Source of the DNA: Tubiluchus corallicola
Taxonomy: Eukaryota > Priapulida > Priapulimorpha > Priapulimorphida > Tubiluchidae
Length of the DNA stretch: 55,140 nucleotides
Assembly: GCA_030141605.1 (NCBI GenBank)
Contig: JAQGDQ010000463.1
Span: 126,001-181,140 of the forward strand
Direction of reading: 5' to 3'
The position numbers and the translations under genes were made by a program. Of the stretch, positions 34,749 through 45,760 are shown one piece after another (the first letter of the stretch is position 1; each line of letters opens with the position of its first letter). The notes below the pieces were generated by a model. That model did not search any database, was not told the origin of the DNA, and saw only the letters and a program-made list of their open reading frames with translations.

Positions 34749-34849
34749 ATTACGTTCCTCATTTGCATTAACCAATCAGCAGATGATGCCCCTCATTTGC
34801 ATTAACCAATCAGCAGATTACATTCGTCATTTGCATTAACCAATCAGCG
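34749..34849 (+). repeat. Three 34-bp subterminal repeats with octamer and CCAAT motifs
   Basis: Units at 34749-34782, 34783-34816 and 34817-34849 each contain CTCATTTGCATTAACCAATC (with small changes). ATTTGCAT is an octamer-type motif and CCAAT/ATTGG is a basal promoter motif. The array ends 35 bases before the transposase start codon, so it is both subterminal and promoter-proximal. Copy 1 has only one, shortened, unit, and the right end of copy 2 has one. The role as promoter or transposase binding site is inferred. Confidence 0.65.
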
Positions 34850-34883
34850 TCGTTCACGTTGTTCAGGAGCGCTTCAGAGCAAG

Positions 34884-37800
34884 ATGGCGATCCACGTGTG
34901 TGAGTTCTGTCTGAAGGAACCAGACAAATACTCTGAAATTTCTTCATTTGCGGTAAGATTATATTGCTAACTAATGGCTAAAGAAATAGGTGTAAGACTA
35001 TAGATCACTCACTTGTCTCTCGAAATTCATACATAAAGTTTGTTTACAAAGAACTTTTGTGCACCTCAAAACCGATTTTATTTCGTACAGCGATAAAAGA
35101 TGTGTCTACTACTTTTCTCCTGTGTGCGCTTTTCGCCTGTAATTGCATGTATACCTTATCGTATGTAGGAAAGGTAGACGTACATTTGTGTTCTTAAAAA
35201 TATACAGGGTGTGCCATATAGTGTGTTGTGTGTGTATAGGCCTAGTAATTTTAATGTTATCATTTGTCTTCAAAAAGCATTTAGATCTATGGTCCACCAC
35301 TTTGAGAAAGTTGGACAAATTTGTAAATAGTCAGCGAAACTATGTAAAAGAGCCTGTTATCAAGTGTGGCAACAGAATATTTAGTCGTCTTACACCAGAC
35401 TTTAGAGTAGCCTTATGAGACACAGTACTTTCCAACCTCTGCCTTTGTAGCCTTGTGAGACTTTGTATAGCTTGAGCAGTAGAGATGCGCACGTGTGTAC
35501 CTGTGAGAGATTCTGGATGTGTTGTAACTCGAGAGGATATATAAATTGTGGTTATAGTCAGGTTCGCCCTGTGTGAGATGCTAGTTATGGAATTTAAAGC
35601 TCTTTCCTCAGATCTTTTAAGTTTTTTCCTATCACTTTCAGGAAATTCTACCTGATGACTACAGCCATTGTTTGTGTGTATTAGTGCATAATCCTGACTC
35701 AGGGCATGGGTTTGATATCATACTTCACCTTCCCATATCAGCAGCAGAAGAGGCAGAATTATGGTTAAAGTCATTCCAAGAGAAAAGCTATACTACATAT
35801 CGAGTTCTGAAGACAGAAAAGTGTTCAGGAGAGAAAGTCAAGTTCAAAGTAAGTTTTTATATGGTCACAGTCAAAATCATAGTTTGTATCTGTGTAAATA
35901 CGTGTAAGTAAAAGTTGTCACTCGCTCATCTGTGATTTTATTTGAATTTAGTGCATGAAAAAAGTGGCCCTAACCCTGTAGTGTAATGTCATGTGCCGCC
36001 ATATACTCACACCATACTGCTTATCCTGCATCTTTCAGTCTACAACTTCTGCAGCCTAAATCTGATGCAGGCATTGATGCTAAACTTGTATTATCTTTGT
36101 CTGGCCTTAACCATTGTCAAGATGTACCTTTTCTGAAGAATAGGCAGCAAGTGTTGTTGAAGGGTTAAAGGGATGCATCGTTTACATGTGTCTTAAACAT
36201 ACATTTGACAGGTTGATTACTTCTGCCATCACAGGACCAGAAAAACCAAAGGGCAAGGGCCACATGCTGGAAAGAAGAATACTAATTGCCCAGCTGGGTT
36301 GCAGATTAAAGTCAAGAATACAAGTTTCTTTAACACCGATGGTCATAAAAGGAAATGCCGGTAAGTAATTCAGGTTTCCTCTGCAGCTAGGCAAAGTATA
36401 TGTATTTACTGAAGAAAATAAATCGAGGTGTGTCCTTTAAAATGGAATGCTCATCTTTTCTTAATGTTTGCCTATTTTGAAATGTTTGTTGAAGTGAATG
36501 TGCCATTCTAATTTTCCCAACAACTTTTAAGGAATGATGTTGTATGCATAGAAAGAATATTTTACTCCTCTTTTTGTAGTTCAATAGGTTCAGCACAGAT
36601 GGTATTTGGAATTACATTATATTATGTTCTTTATGAATTTCAGTTCCGAGGACCCACATCTGCCCAATTATCCAATGACAGTCAAGATCAAGTTCCGGCA
36701 TAACCATCCTATCATGGCATCTGCTGTACTCAAACACCGAGATGTTGCAGAACCAACCAAACGAAAGATCTTGCAATTGTTTGAGAATGGCTACACCCCA
36801 TCGAAGGCACTTGAGTTGCACAAGTTTGACCTTCAAATGGAGGATCCAGAAGAGTATGTGGTCAAAAGTGGAGACCGAGCCATATGTCCTGATGTACAGT
36901 ATTGCTATAGGTAAGTAATGTTTTACACTGGGAACACTACTGTCCACTGGTATGCCACAACCTCGTCCCCAGAGTCGCCGAGTGGGCAAGATATATTGAC
37001 GCGACTCACTCGTCAGACCCTGGAAACAGGATTACCTCATCTCAGGATTCCTGAGATAAGACTCTTAAAGTAGCCTATTGATAAATACCCCGCTGAAAGT
37101 AATACGTAAAAACCTCATTAAAGCTGAACTGATTATAATGAATATTTGGTACGTGGTCAAAAGACTTCTCTGGAGGTCCTAGAGCTGAATCAAGAAATGT
37201 GTTGTACCTCATGTGACTTCACTCCGCTACCAGTTCTTATTTTGACAACAGACATTTTTCAACTGAAAGTAGGAATTGGACATGATTGCAGCTTGCTCAG
37301 TAATGAATGTATCAAAAAAATGTCGCCTCAATTTTCAAAGTTCTTTTGTCATGTTTCTGACACTTCTTCAGGTTCTGACCTTTTGTGTTTTCTGCTTTTT
37401 TAGGTTGTACTATGCTAGTTTCAAGAAGGAATATGGTGAGCCAAGTGGGGGAATGGTTTTCTCGCAGCTTGAAAACAAACTCGCTGAATTAAACGGAAGA
37501 TTTAGCGAAAGATGTTTGGACATGACTACTACACAAGAAAACCAAGCAGCCATTGCCATTGTTACGCCGCTTATGAAGCGTGTACATGACTCCATCAAAT
37601 CCGCCGCTGAAATTATGTTCATAGATTCATCCGGAAATATGGACAGGCAAGGATGCCGTGTGTTCCTAATACTTACACATAGCGTAGCAGGGGGAGTACC
37701 ACTAGGAGTGCTGATTACAACCTCTGAAAGTAAGGCAACAATCACAGCGGGCCTTCGCTGTTACAATGCCCTACTCAGTCAGGCATCATACTTTGGTCGG

Positions 37801-39441
37801 GGGTGCCAGGGCCCAGAAGTGATAATGACTGATGACAGTCTAGCAGAACAGCAGGCACTGCAGGAGGTTTATCCTAGTTCAACACTCCTGCTATGTGTTT
37901 TTCACATTTTACAAGCATTCTGGCGCTTCTTATGGGAGTCCAAGAACGGTGTAAAAAAAGAGGACCGTCCTAAACTTCTTCGGATCCTTAAGAAACTGGT
38001 CTACTGTGACACAGTTGAGCAACTGGATGTGGCTTATGAGGAAGCTCAGGGAGACCAGACACTTCAGCGATATGAAAAGGTTCAAAAGCACTTGGATAGT
38101 ATTATGGGCCGGAAAAAATCATGGGCTCTGTGCTATCGCTCAAACCTTCCTATCCGTAGGAACAACACGAATAATTATGCTGAAGCGGGAATGAGAATTT
38201 TGAAAGATCAGATCCTACAGCGTACAAAGGCCTACAATGTTGTTCAATTGGTTGATTTTGTCATCTCACGGCTTGAGGCATACTACGAGCGACGATTGCT
38301 TGACATTGCCAACAACCGGTTGGACCGTGCTCTTCGTTCTCGCTTCCTGGTGAATGTGAACTCTTGCTCAAAAATTGACCACAGTCTCATCAGAAATGTT
38401 GCTGTTAGTGTCTATGAAGTGCCCAGTGAGAAGGACCCAAGTGTGATGTACTCAGTCGATATGGATGTTGGAATGTGCTCTTGTAAGATGGGAAATACAG
38501 GTAAATACTTTTTGTAAATACAGGGTGGTCCACAGTTAACACTTTTATCTTGCTAGCAATTGAAGAAAATAACAGATATGGAAATTCTTTTCTTGTCAAC
38601 TTAAAGGTTTATGTGCAAGTGCAATTTTGTGATGATTCACATTAATGATATTCACATTACTCTTTTCGTTACAGGAGGTCCCTGCAAGCACCAATTTCTG
38701 GTTGTCAAGAAGTTTGGTTTGTCGACCTGGAACTTCATACCAGTACACGATGCAGCGATGCGTTGCTTGTTGTACAAGGTCGCCACAGGAGGAGATGCTA
38801 CCAATCTCCCAGACAGTTGGTTTCAGTCTCTGCAGCCGTCTACCACCACTTCCCCAACCATGCCCACTCCCACATTCCAGGTTCATGATGCAGCAGGTCA
38901 TGACATGGCAGTGCAGCAAGACACGCATGATGAGGGGAACAGCAGTGCAGAACAGTCATGTGCACAGGGAAGCAATCAAGTGGTTGACAAGGAAAAGGTT
39001 GATCCTGTCATCAAGGAGCTTGATGGTGCATTTGAAATCCTGAAAGGAAGGTACCTTTCGAACAAAGAGTTTCTGGCCAAACCATTACGAACATTTGTCA
39101 AGCAATCACAGAAATTGTCCACAGACTCTGCCTTGGCATCTGCTCTTCATTGCTTTGGGAAGTATGCTGGAGTTGCTGAAGCTGTTGGAAACAAGAAAAA
39201 AAAGAGAGTGCTTGTTGGTGCAAAGTCCATTGGTGTCCAACCTACTGCAAGGGCACGCAGGAAAATGGTTGGTGGAGGCCGCAATAGGATTGGATCTGGG
39301 CGACCATGCCATACAAATGTCCAGTCATCTTCTGTCACCCCATTTTCCTCGCAGGTAATGCCAAAATATAAAGCACCACACAGACTCTCTGCATGTGTAG
39401 AATGTAACCAAACACTTGGCAAGACGCATTCTGCTAAGTAG
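34884..39441 (+). CDS. MULE transposase, six exons, apparently intact
   Basis: Exons 34884-34952, 35642-35848, 36212-36360, 36644-36910, 37404-38500 and 38675-39441 join in phase to 2,556 coding bases, 851 residues. The N-terminus has a C-x2-C pair (CEFC). Exons 3 and 4 form a zinc-binding domain of the WRKY/GCM1 or FLYWCH kind (C..C..FRHNHP). The catalytic MULE domain shows D305 (FIDSSG), D374 (IMTDDS), C395-x2-H398 and E491 (NNTNNYAEA), matching a DDE-type RNase-H-fold nuclease that cuts and joins the element ends. A SWIM zinc finger follows (C589-S-C591 ... C600-K-H602), split by an intron. The protein ends LGKTHSAK. Start chosen at the first ATG after the repeats, conserved in copy 1. No stop or frameshift seen. 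Confidence 0.85.
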
Positions 39442-39523
39442 AACAAGACTGATTGCAGCATTCTATTTTGGCTGCTACTTACAAGAAGCTTTTTTTGTGA
39501 TTTATATTTTGTGCATAACGGGC

Positions 39524-39635
39524 AGCGTACGAAAAAAAATCGGTTTTGAGGTTCCTTCACACAGAACTCACACACGTGGATCGCCATCTTGCTCTGATAT
39601 TGTACTGCAAATGAGGGACATAATTTGTCCGGAAC
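39524..39635 (-). other. Patch of MULE 5'-end sequence inside the element
   Basis: This stretch is absent from the right arm, which has an unrelated block of about 110 bp (about 52683-52793) between the same flanks. On the minus strand the patch reads as part of the MULE left terminal repeat (AAGTTCCGGACAAATTATGTC), then transposase exon 1 (ATGGCGATCCACGTGTGTGA), and after GAAGGAACC jumps to CTCAAAACCGATTTT, which in the intact element lies about 140 bases further on. It is a rearranged copy of 5' sequence. Confidence 0.75.
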
Positions 39636-40789
39636 TTGTGTATTAAAGGACAAGAAACGTGAAACTTTATGCAACTTTCAAAAAACGCACATTATGAAAC
39701 AGATGTACACTTTTTTTTGTAATTTTATGCAAATGAAGAACTCATATTTGCATATTTTAAATTTTCAACACTGTGCCAAACTTTGGCAGTTTGCAGATTT
39801 CTTTAAGATAGACGTGCGCAATTTTGTTTTGCGCTATGATTTGTTATAGTAACATGTTAGTAGATCGTTTGGATAGCAGATGCTACACTTTACCTGGCTT
39901 TACATACAAACTGAAATTTTCTCGAAGCTCAGGCATCCAATAAGTAACGGATTTTTTAGTATTTGCTGTGTTAAACGTTTTACTTATACATCCATGCAGT
40001 GTACCACACTGATCAGTTGCAACATGTTCTATTGCTTTATACATTAGCTTCAAGTAAGTGAAGTTCATTTGAAATGTCATACTTATCCAGTGATATTCTT
40101 CGGGCTAGGATAACTCAGCAGATGAATTTAAAATGTAAACATGGAATTTCTTTTAGTGCGAGCATCAGAATTATACTGTATAACGTCATTATAGCGATCC
40201 TGCTAGGAACCCAGAAAAAAGTACTCTATAACCGTACATGGCTGAAGTGTATATGACTACTAGATTGACAACCGTATTATTTTTAAAAGTGTATTAATAA
40301 TATACACTGTTTGGCTTCACAGAGGCTATAAAGTACTTTTAGAAGATGCTATCGAGTATCAAGCACTTTGCAATGTATTCCAATTCAATGAAAAGTATTT
40401 TATGTTTCTTCAATAAACTAAAGTTAATGAATGTTTCATATTAAATTACGTGTACACATTCAGTTGTAAATGTACGTGAAGTAAAGTTAATGAAATTCAA
40501 AAAAGCCAGTCAGTTTTGTTTGCACAAAATTTCTGTGTGTCCCTTGATGAAACATCTCAAGAATGAGCTGCCTTGGTACGTTACTTTAAACTGGGTGCCA
40601 AACCGCTGAGTGACTCATTGTTTTTATACTGCTAATAATGACTTTTTGTTCTGCATGCTGCATGCCCAACAACTTTTTTTGTAACACCAAGAAATATGGG
40701 TTAAATTTAACTGTAAAATTAATTTACAAAGGCTAGCAAATGTGAAGTGTGCAATAAAAACGCATTTATAAATACATAGTAATGCAATT

Positions 40790-41005
40790 TGTTGGATCCT
40801 TTAGTGTCATCAACATCACAAGGCATAGACAGCTAGTAGTTTTCGTACACATTGCCATACTAACTCACACTTGTGCATTTCTGTACAATACAGGTTTTAC
40901 TGTTTACATAACCACCAATACCGCATTTTACACTGACATTGGCTGCAGCGACGTCTGATCAGATCCACTGTAGGCTGACTGACAGCAAAAATTAATAAGT
41001 TGTGG
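40790..41005 (+). repeat. Block conserved in all three MULE copies
   Basis: GTTGGATCCTTTAGTGTC...TGACAGCAAAAATTAATAA is shared with copy 1 (18655-18895) and copy 3 (about 51325-51535). On the minus strand it encodes a short cysteine-rich peptide (RRRCSQCQCKMRYW) in copies 2 and 3. It lies well downstream of the transposase, so it may mark an exon of a second, convergent gene or a regulatory block. Confidence 0.45.
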
Positions 41006-42093
41006 ACATGCTTTTGATGCTTCCACAAAGAATTATCCTGAGCTTTTAGTTAAGCTAAGTGAAGGCAGATCCATGTTTAATTTAGTTAATGGGGGTAGCC
41101 CAAGCCTTTATTTTCCTTTGTACCAAGTAACTTCCTGTTAGTGATTGAATTACAGAATGGATGATAATCATGGATGAATATTCAATACGTTAAAACCAAG
41201 ATATATGTTTCCTCGTATAAACTTCACTTGTTTTGCACATCTGCGTGGAGATGTAGTTTTAGATATGCCATACAGATACACCTTGACAGTGTACATGTAT
41301 AGTGAGTGGAAGCCAGAACAGTGACCTAGAAAAGTTAGTTCAGGTAGAGAGCTGCTTACGTTTGGATGTTAAAAGCAGCCATGTTAATAAAAAGCAGTGA
41401 ATAAACGTTGGTAACAACATGAAAGTGATTGTGGAGCCGACAATGGTTAGCTTGGTGTAGCTGTAGCTGGTGATGTTGGTAGACTAGACCCTCTGTTGTC
41501 AAAGTCAACTATCCTATATACGTCAGTCTGAGGTGCAAAGCGTTTGAACACTTACTGTAGTCCCATAGGAGAGATTGACTTTTCAAATGCCATCTTGAGA
41601 GTCGCGATCTCTCCTCAGGGACTTTACAGCAGTACTGCATTTAAGGGTTAATACCATAGTCTTACCAGGCGAGTCTGACTGTATTATTTCCCTGATGTAT
41701 GCCCCTCACTAACAGTATACTGTGGCCTCTTAGTCTTATTGGACCTTGGAACATTGCGAAAGGCAGTGAACTACGGTTTGGTGCAGTATATCCTGAAAAA
41801 GAGCACCCCAAAATTACCCAAGGACTAGTTTCTATTAGTTCCAAATAAATCTACATTTTCTAGCCTTCTTTTCCAACCGCGCGCAAGGGCTAACAGCATG
41901 GCCTACCCTGTTCAATTAGCAGGCAACAGTGCACTGAAGTGAGTGCCCGATGTTATGTAAACATGTGCACGTGGTTGACGAATGCCTGACATTGTTTACA
42001 TGTGTGTAGTCATGGCTGTTTGAGGAATCTGATTGGTTAATGCTAATGAGGGAAATAATCTGTCCGGAACTCAGTTGCAAAAAAAAATTTCGC

Positions 42094-42102
42094 GTCCCGT
42101 AA
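42094..42102. repeat. Right target-site duplication of MULE copy 2
   Basis: GTCCCGTAA, identical to 34706-34714. Its mirror (TTACGGGAC, 50222-50230) borders copy 3, which shows that copies 2 and 3 descend from one insertion. Confidence 0.9.
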
Positions 42103-42854
42103 CGGGCGTTTTCCCGGACCCAACTCGCGATTTTTTCGAAATTTTGGCCAAAGAGCCTGCAGAAAAAATGTTCTAGCGGCGCCTGGTGGGACTCTCGGAA
42201 GGAGGTATATAGCTCTTTAGAAAGAGGAAGAACGGGGCTACACGATGATGTGGGTTATATTTTAGGACAGGTCCACCAAGAGGAGTGTTGACGAGTTAAT
42301 TACATGTTCTATTTTTAGCAATGCCATTGTTCTGACGTCATCCATTGTACTCTGTCTATAAGCTTATTGCTTTAATTCAGCAAAAAGCTGCTACAGGCTT
42401 TGCGTTAGATAAACAGACAAACAGTAGGCAGGATGTTACGGGCTTTGTGTTATAAATGAGGCTTGGTAGGATGTTCGCGTATTATTGATTATACGTGGAT
42501 TTATACGCAAAATTTTTTGCGGGGCCTTTGCCAGTTATAATTATTATTATAGAAAGGGTGAGTGAGAGAGAGAAAGGGGGAGAAAGAAAGAAAAGACAGA
42601 ATGAAAAACGAACCCCGTGACAAAGTAGAAAACACATGATACTGTATTATTATAGCTGTGTAATTACAGCTGGTTGTTGCTTAATACTTTAGGTACTGAA
42701 TGACTGTACTACTACAGGCTTACTATACAGGTATACGGAGCATAAGAAACTGCATGGAATACTCTTGTACACAAATTTTACAAGGAACCTGAACGTGGAC
42801 AACGACGCCAAGTTTTTGTTTGTTTGAAATGGACCGGTCCGAAGCCATTCCCAC

Positions 42855-42862
42855 TATAAAAG
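42855..42862 (+). promoter_or_regulatory. TATA box, mirrored in the other arm
   Basis: TATAAAAG lies in both arms (mirror at 49462-49469, minus strand), both pointing toward the palindrome centre. Downstream, GAGTAAAC|GTGAGT at about 42969 could be the end of a non-coding first exon. The frame that follows (42970-43206, ILLLTAKKIILVGAMWQ...) is conserved between the arms but is not recognisable. Evidence for a gene is weak. 42103-42850 shows no other feature apart from a purine tract at 42555-42600. Confidence 0.25.
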
Positions 42863-43634
42863 CCTATAGCACGCGAATGTTATCTTCAATTTACTACCAT
42901 TATCACAACGTTATCAGTTCATGACCAAATGCCAACACATTTGAGTAAACAAGTGCAACCTGAGTAAACGTGAGTACACTTTATATCTTATTACTTACAG
43001 CGAAGAAAATAATTTTGGTAGGTGCAATGTGGCAGACGCAAGCGCTTAATTCTGATATGCAGCTTTGGGTTATTGAGTTTATATTATACGTTGGAAAAAA
43101 AGATAAATATACTTTATATCATTGTTATCTTGGTTTATCCTTTGATTTTGGTGATTTTTCCAACTTTTTTTGCTTTGAAGCTTTCAGCGTTTTGATGATA
43201 TTTTAAGTTTAACACATGTATATTTAAAACAAGGTGCTGAAGTTCAATAGCGTGGGTTATACTGCTAATGCAGGTAACTATTTTTCTTTACTCTGTGTCT
43301 AAGCGTTCACATTGAATCAGTTGGCCAAAATAGATGCCGCAGTTTTGATAACGATAGTACAAAAAGAAAAAAACGAAATCGCTTGAAATCACCATGCTGA
43401 TGTTGCGAACGATTATGTGTAAACATAAGAAATTTTAGGTCGTTCTCTTAGAATTTTTCACAGAAGTTTTAAATTAGCAATTCAAAAATGTAAATGCCAA
43501 AAAGTATTTCGTTTGTCGCTATTGTTAAAATTTACAGCACGTCCTATACCTGTCCGCTATGTTCAAAACAAGCTAGACAAAAAAGCTTTCTCGGTTTCTT
43601 TTGATACTGAAGCTACAGTGCCCTTTCATCAACA

Positions 43635-43637
<3 letters not shown>

Positions 43638-43681
<44 letters not shown>

Positions 43682-43688
43682 ATATATA
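43638..43688. repeat. (TA)n microsatellite, left arm
   Basis: TA dinucleotide run directly next to the 3' end of a LINE fragment. The mirror in the right arm is 48628-48684. Confidence 0.95.
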
Positions 43689-44110
43689 ATAATAATCTTT
43701 ATTTGCCATTAAAACATTGATAATCACTGATAAAAACTTTACAGAGATAATCAATCAGTGTTAGTTAATAAAAACTTACACTGCTGAAGGCAAATGCGTC
43801 AGTGCAATCTAAACTACTGTGCAGTAATGACGAATAAAATCAAACATATTTACAACCATACACAAAAAAATTAAAAAAACTATGATTTAATTAATATGGC
43901 CGTGTGTATATGAATTCTGAAAAAGTACTGGTGTGATGGTATTTCATATCTGGTTAATATTAGTGATTTTAATTTTGTTTTAAATGCTGATAGGGACTTG
44001 ATTTGTTTAACCTGTAATGGTAGAGAATTCCAAAGTTAAATTGGTTGTTTGATTACAGAGTTCGTTCCATAGTGGGTATTTGTCCTAATTTGTTTTAGAT
44101 TGCTTGTTCT
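43687..44110 (-). mobile_element. LINE 3' fragment, left arm
   Basis: On the minus strand the translation, with frameshifts and stops, resembles the C-terminus of a CR1/L2/Jockey-type reverse transcriptase: a WNSLP-like block, then a VKQIKSLSAFKTKLKSL-like block and YEIPSHQYF. It ends in GGCAAATAAAGAT and then the (TA)n tract. It is a 5'-truncated dead copy. Confidence 0.55.
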
Positions 44111-44114
44111 GTAA

Positions 44115-44184
44115 TTAACGATAGGATTCTACCGTTAATAACCTTAACGTTATTATTAACGATTATTAACGATTCTATCGTTAA
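44115..44184. repeat. 70-base imperfect palindrome, left arm
   Basis: It starts TTAACGATAG and ends CTATCGTTAA, with several internal GTTAATAA copies, so the strand can fold into nested hairpins. The mirror is at 48136-48205. No similar protein-coding or transposon end was found next to it. 44430-45530 shows no gene. Confidence 0.7.
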
Positions 44185-45569
44185 TAATCTTAACTAGCTG
44201 ATAAGTTTCTTACTTCTTTAAGGGTACTTGGCAATTTTGGTCCCAGTACTCAATAAGTTTTATATTCGTTCCTCCGCATCAAACAGCTCTGTCAACACCT
44301 TCATCAGAAATGCTTTTGCAGCATTCATTGTGTTAAAATGTGTATTAATTGTGTATACTTATCGGATTTGAAAATGGGGTTGTATATGAAAAATCATCCT
44401 GTCTTCTTTAAGAAATTCCAGATACTGTAGTCACAAGAATTAAGTCCCACTTTTCTTGACAATGAATTTTTACCAATGATTTATTTTATGAGGTGAAGAC
44501 TGTGATGTAAATTGGTTGATTTCTTATTGTTTTGCTATTATGTATTGTATGTCAACGCGAAAATGATTTTTCACTTGATGATTAACTGACATTATTCCGG
44601 CATTTAAATTTTTAAAATGCGGAATCTTTTAGGCTATAACTTAATTTTTTATTTATTTTTTATTTATATTTTTATTAATCCATTTAGCATTACAATACAT
44701 AATTTTTGTATTGCACATTATTATTACAGCACTTTGTCAATAATTTAACAAAAATACTGCAGCATTTTTAAGGAAATATAACTTATATACTAATAATGGG
44801 TTTTCGATACGTGTTTTCGTTTTTTTAATTTAGTGTTTTAGTTTTCAGGCAATTTCTAATACATTGTAATACCATGTACACTGTGAAATTTTCACTTGCT
44901 TCTAGTATTATTGTAGTCTAAATTTCGCTACATTTCTTCTGCATCCCCCTTTATACATGCTCATTTACTGCTTAACATTTCTTGAAACTACGAAGCTTTT
45001 AATAGTTAAATAATTTCGTTTTGCCTGATGTTTTCGATTCAACTACTTTTAAAGTGCGTCTACTGCCTGTTGATAAAACAAAATTAAATTTTAGTTTCAA
45101 TTTATAGTATAATTTGGCATGTTTGGAATATATAGAATACGTACGTCAGTAATTTATAGGTCTATGTATGCATTACAAAGATGTCGTGCTCAAAGAGTTG
45201 TAAAGACACAGTTTCAATAAATGCATCAAAACTGGAAAAAAATCTGTTCAGATCTCTCGAGAATCTTGCTGTTTTGACAAAACATTAGCTGAAATTTTGT
45301 CAAAAGAAAGTCTACAATGAATTCAATGAATAGTTGAATTTGGTAATATCAAAATGAAATCTGTAATTTCTAATTCGTATGACATATTTTGTGCACTTGG
45401 TGAGAATCAACTGTGTATAACCATATTTATTTGGCTTTTTTCACATAAAAACCATTTCACAGAAAAATAACCGCAGAAAAAACATTTCCCAGAAAGATTT
45501 TTTGACAGAAAAGTCTCTACCAGTTTTCAATTGTTAGGAAAACATCTTCGATTTCTCTTTCTTTGTTTG

Positions 45570-45760
45570 CTCCTCCCTCTTTACCTCCCTACCTTCCTTC
45601 ACTCTCTTATCCCTTACTCCTCCCCCTCTCTCTCTTTCTCTCTCTTATTCTCTCTCCTTCCCCTTCTTTCCTCCCACCCTATCCTCTTTCCCTATCCTCT
45701 TTCTTTTTTCCCATTCTTTCTCTCTCTCGCCCCTCTATACATTTCGTTCTTTCTCTTTTG
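45570..45760. repeat. Polypyrimidine tract at the inner edge of the left arm
   Basis: A CT-rich tract of about 190 bases. The first 95 bases are mirrored by the purine tract 46672-46765; the rest belongs to the spacer. The open frames through it are low complexity. Confidence 0.85.

Larger units (their letters stand above)
34715..42093 (+). mobile_element. MULE copy 2, full-length and possibly autonomous
   Basis: This 7,379-bp element is bounded by inverted repeats of about 65 bp. The left end is GCGAAATTTTTTTTCGCAAC then CGAGTTCCGGACAGATTA; the right end, read inward on the minus strand, is GCGAAATTTTTTTTTGCAAC then TGAGTTCCGGACAGATTA. Both then continue to CATT(T/A)GCATTAACCAATCAG. A 9-bp duplication flanks it. 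It carries an apparently intact transposase (34884-39441). The 2.65 kb after the transposase (39442-42093) has several short minus-strand open frames but no gene I can name. Confidence 0.9.
37180..45663 (+). repeat. Left arm of giant inverted repeat
   Basis: The whole arm is matched in reverse complement by 46672-55140; coordinates of paired positions sum to about 92,320-92,334 throughout. It holds most of MULE copy 2 and 3.6 kb of non-element flank. The left limit is set only by the window end on the other arm; the repeat may extend further left. Arms differ by scattered substitutions, small indels and one replaced block at 39524-39635. Confidence 0.95.

Noticed and set aside
39147-39674. 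Minus-strand open frame of 175 residues
   Set aside because: Mostly antisense to the transposase C-terminus; the rest is the copied exon 1 patch. Its mirror in copy 3 is broken by a stop (TAG near 52997).
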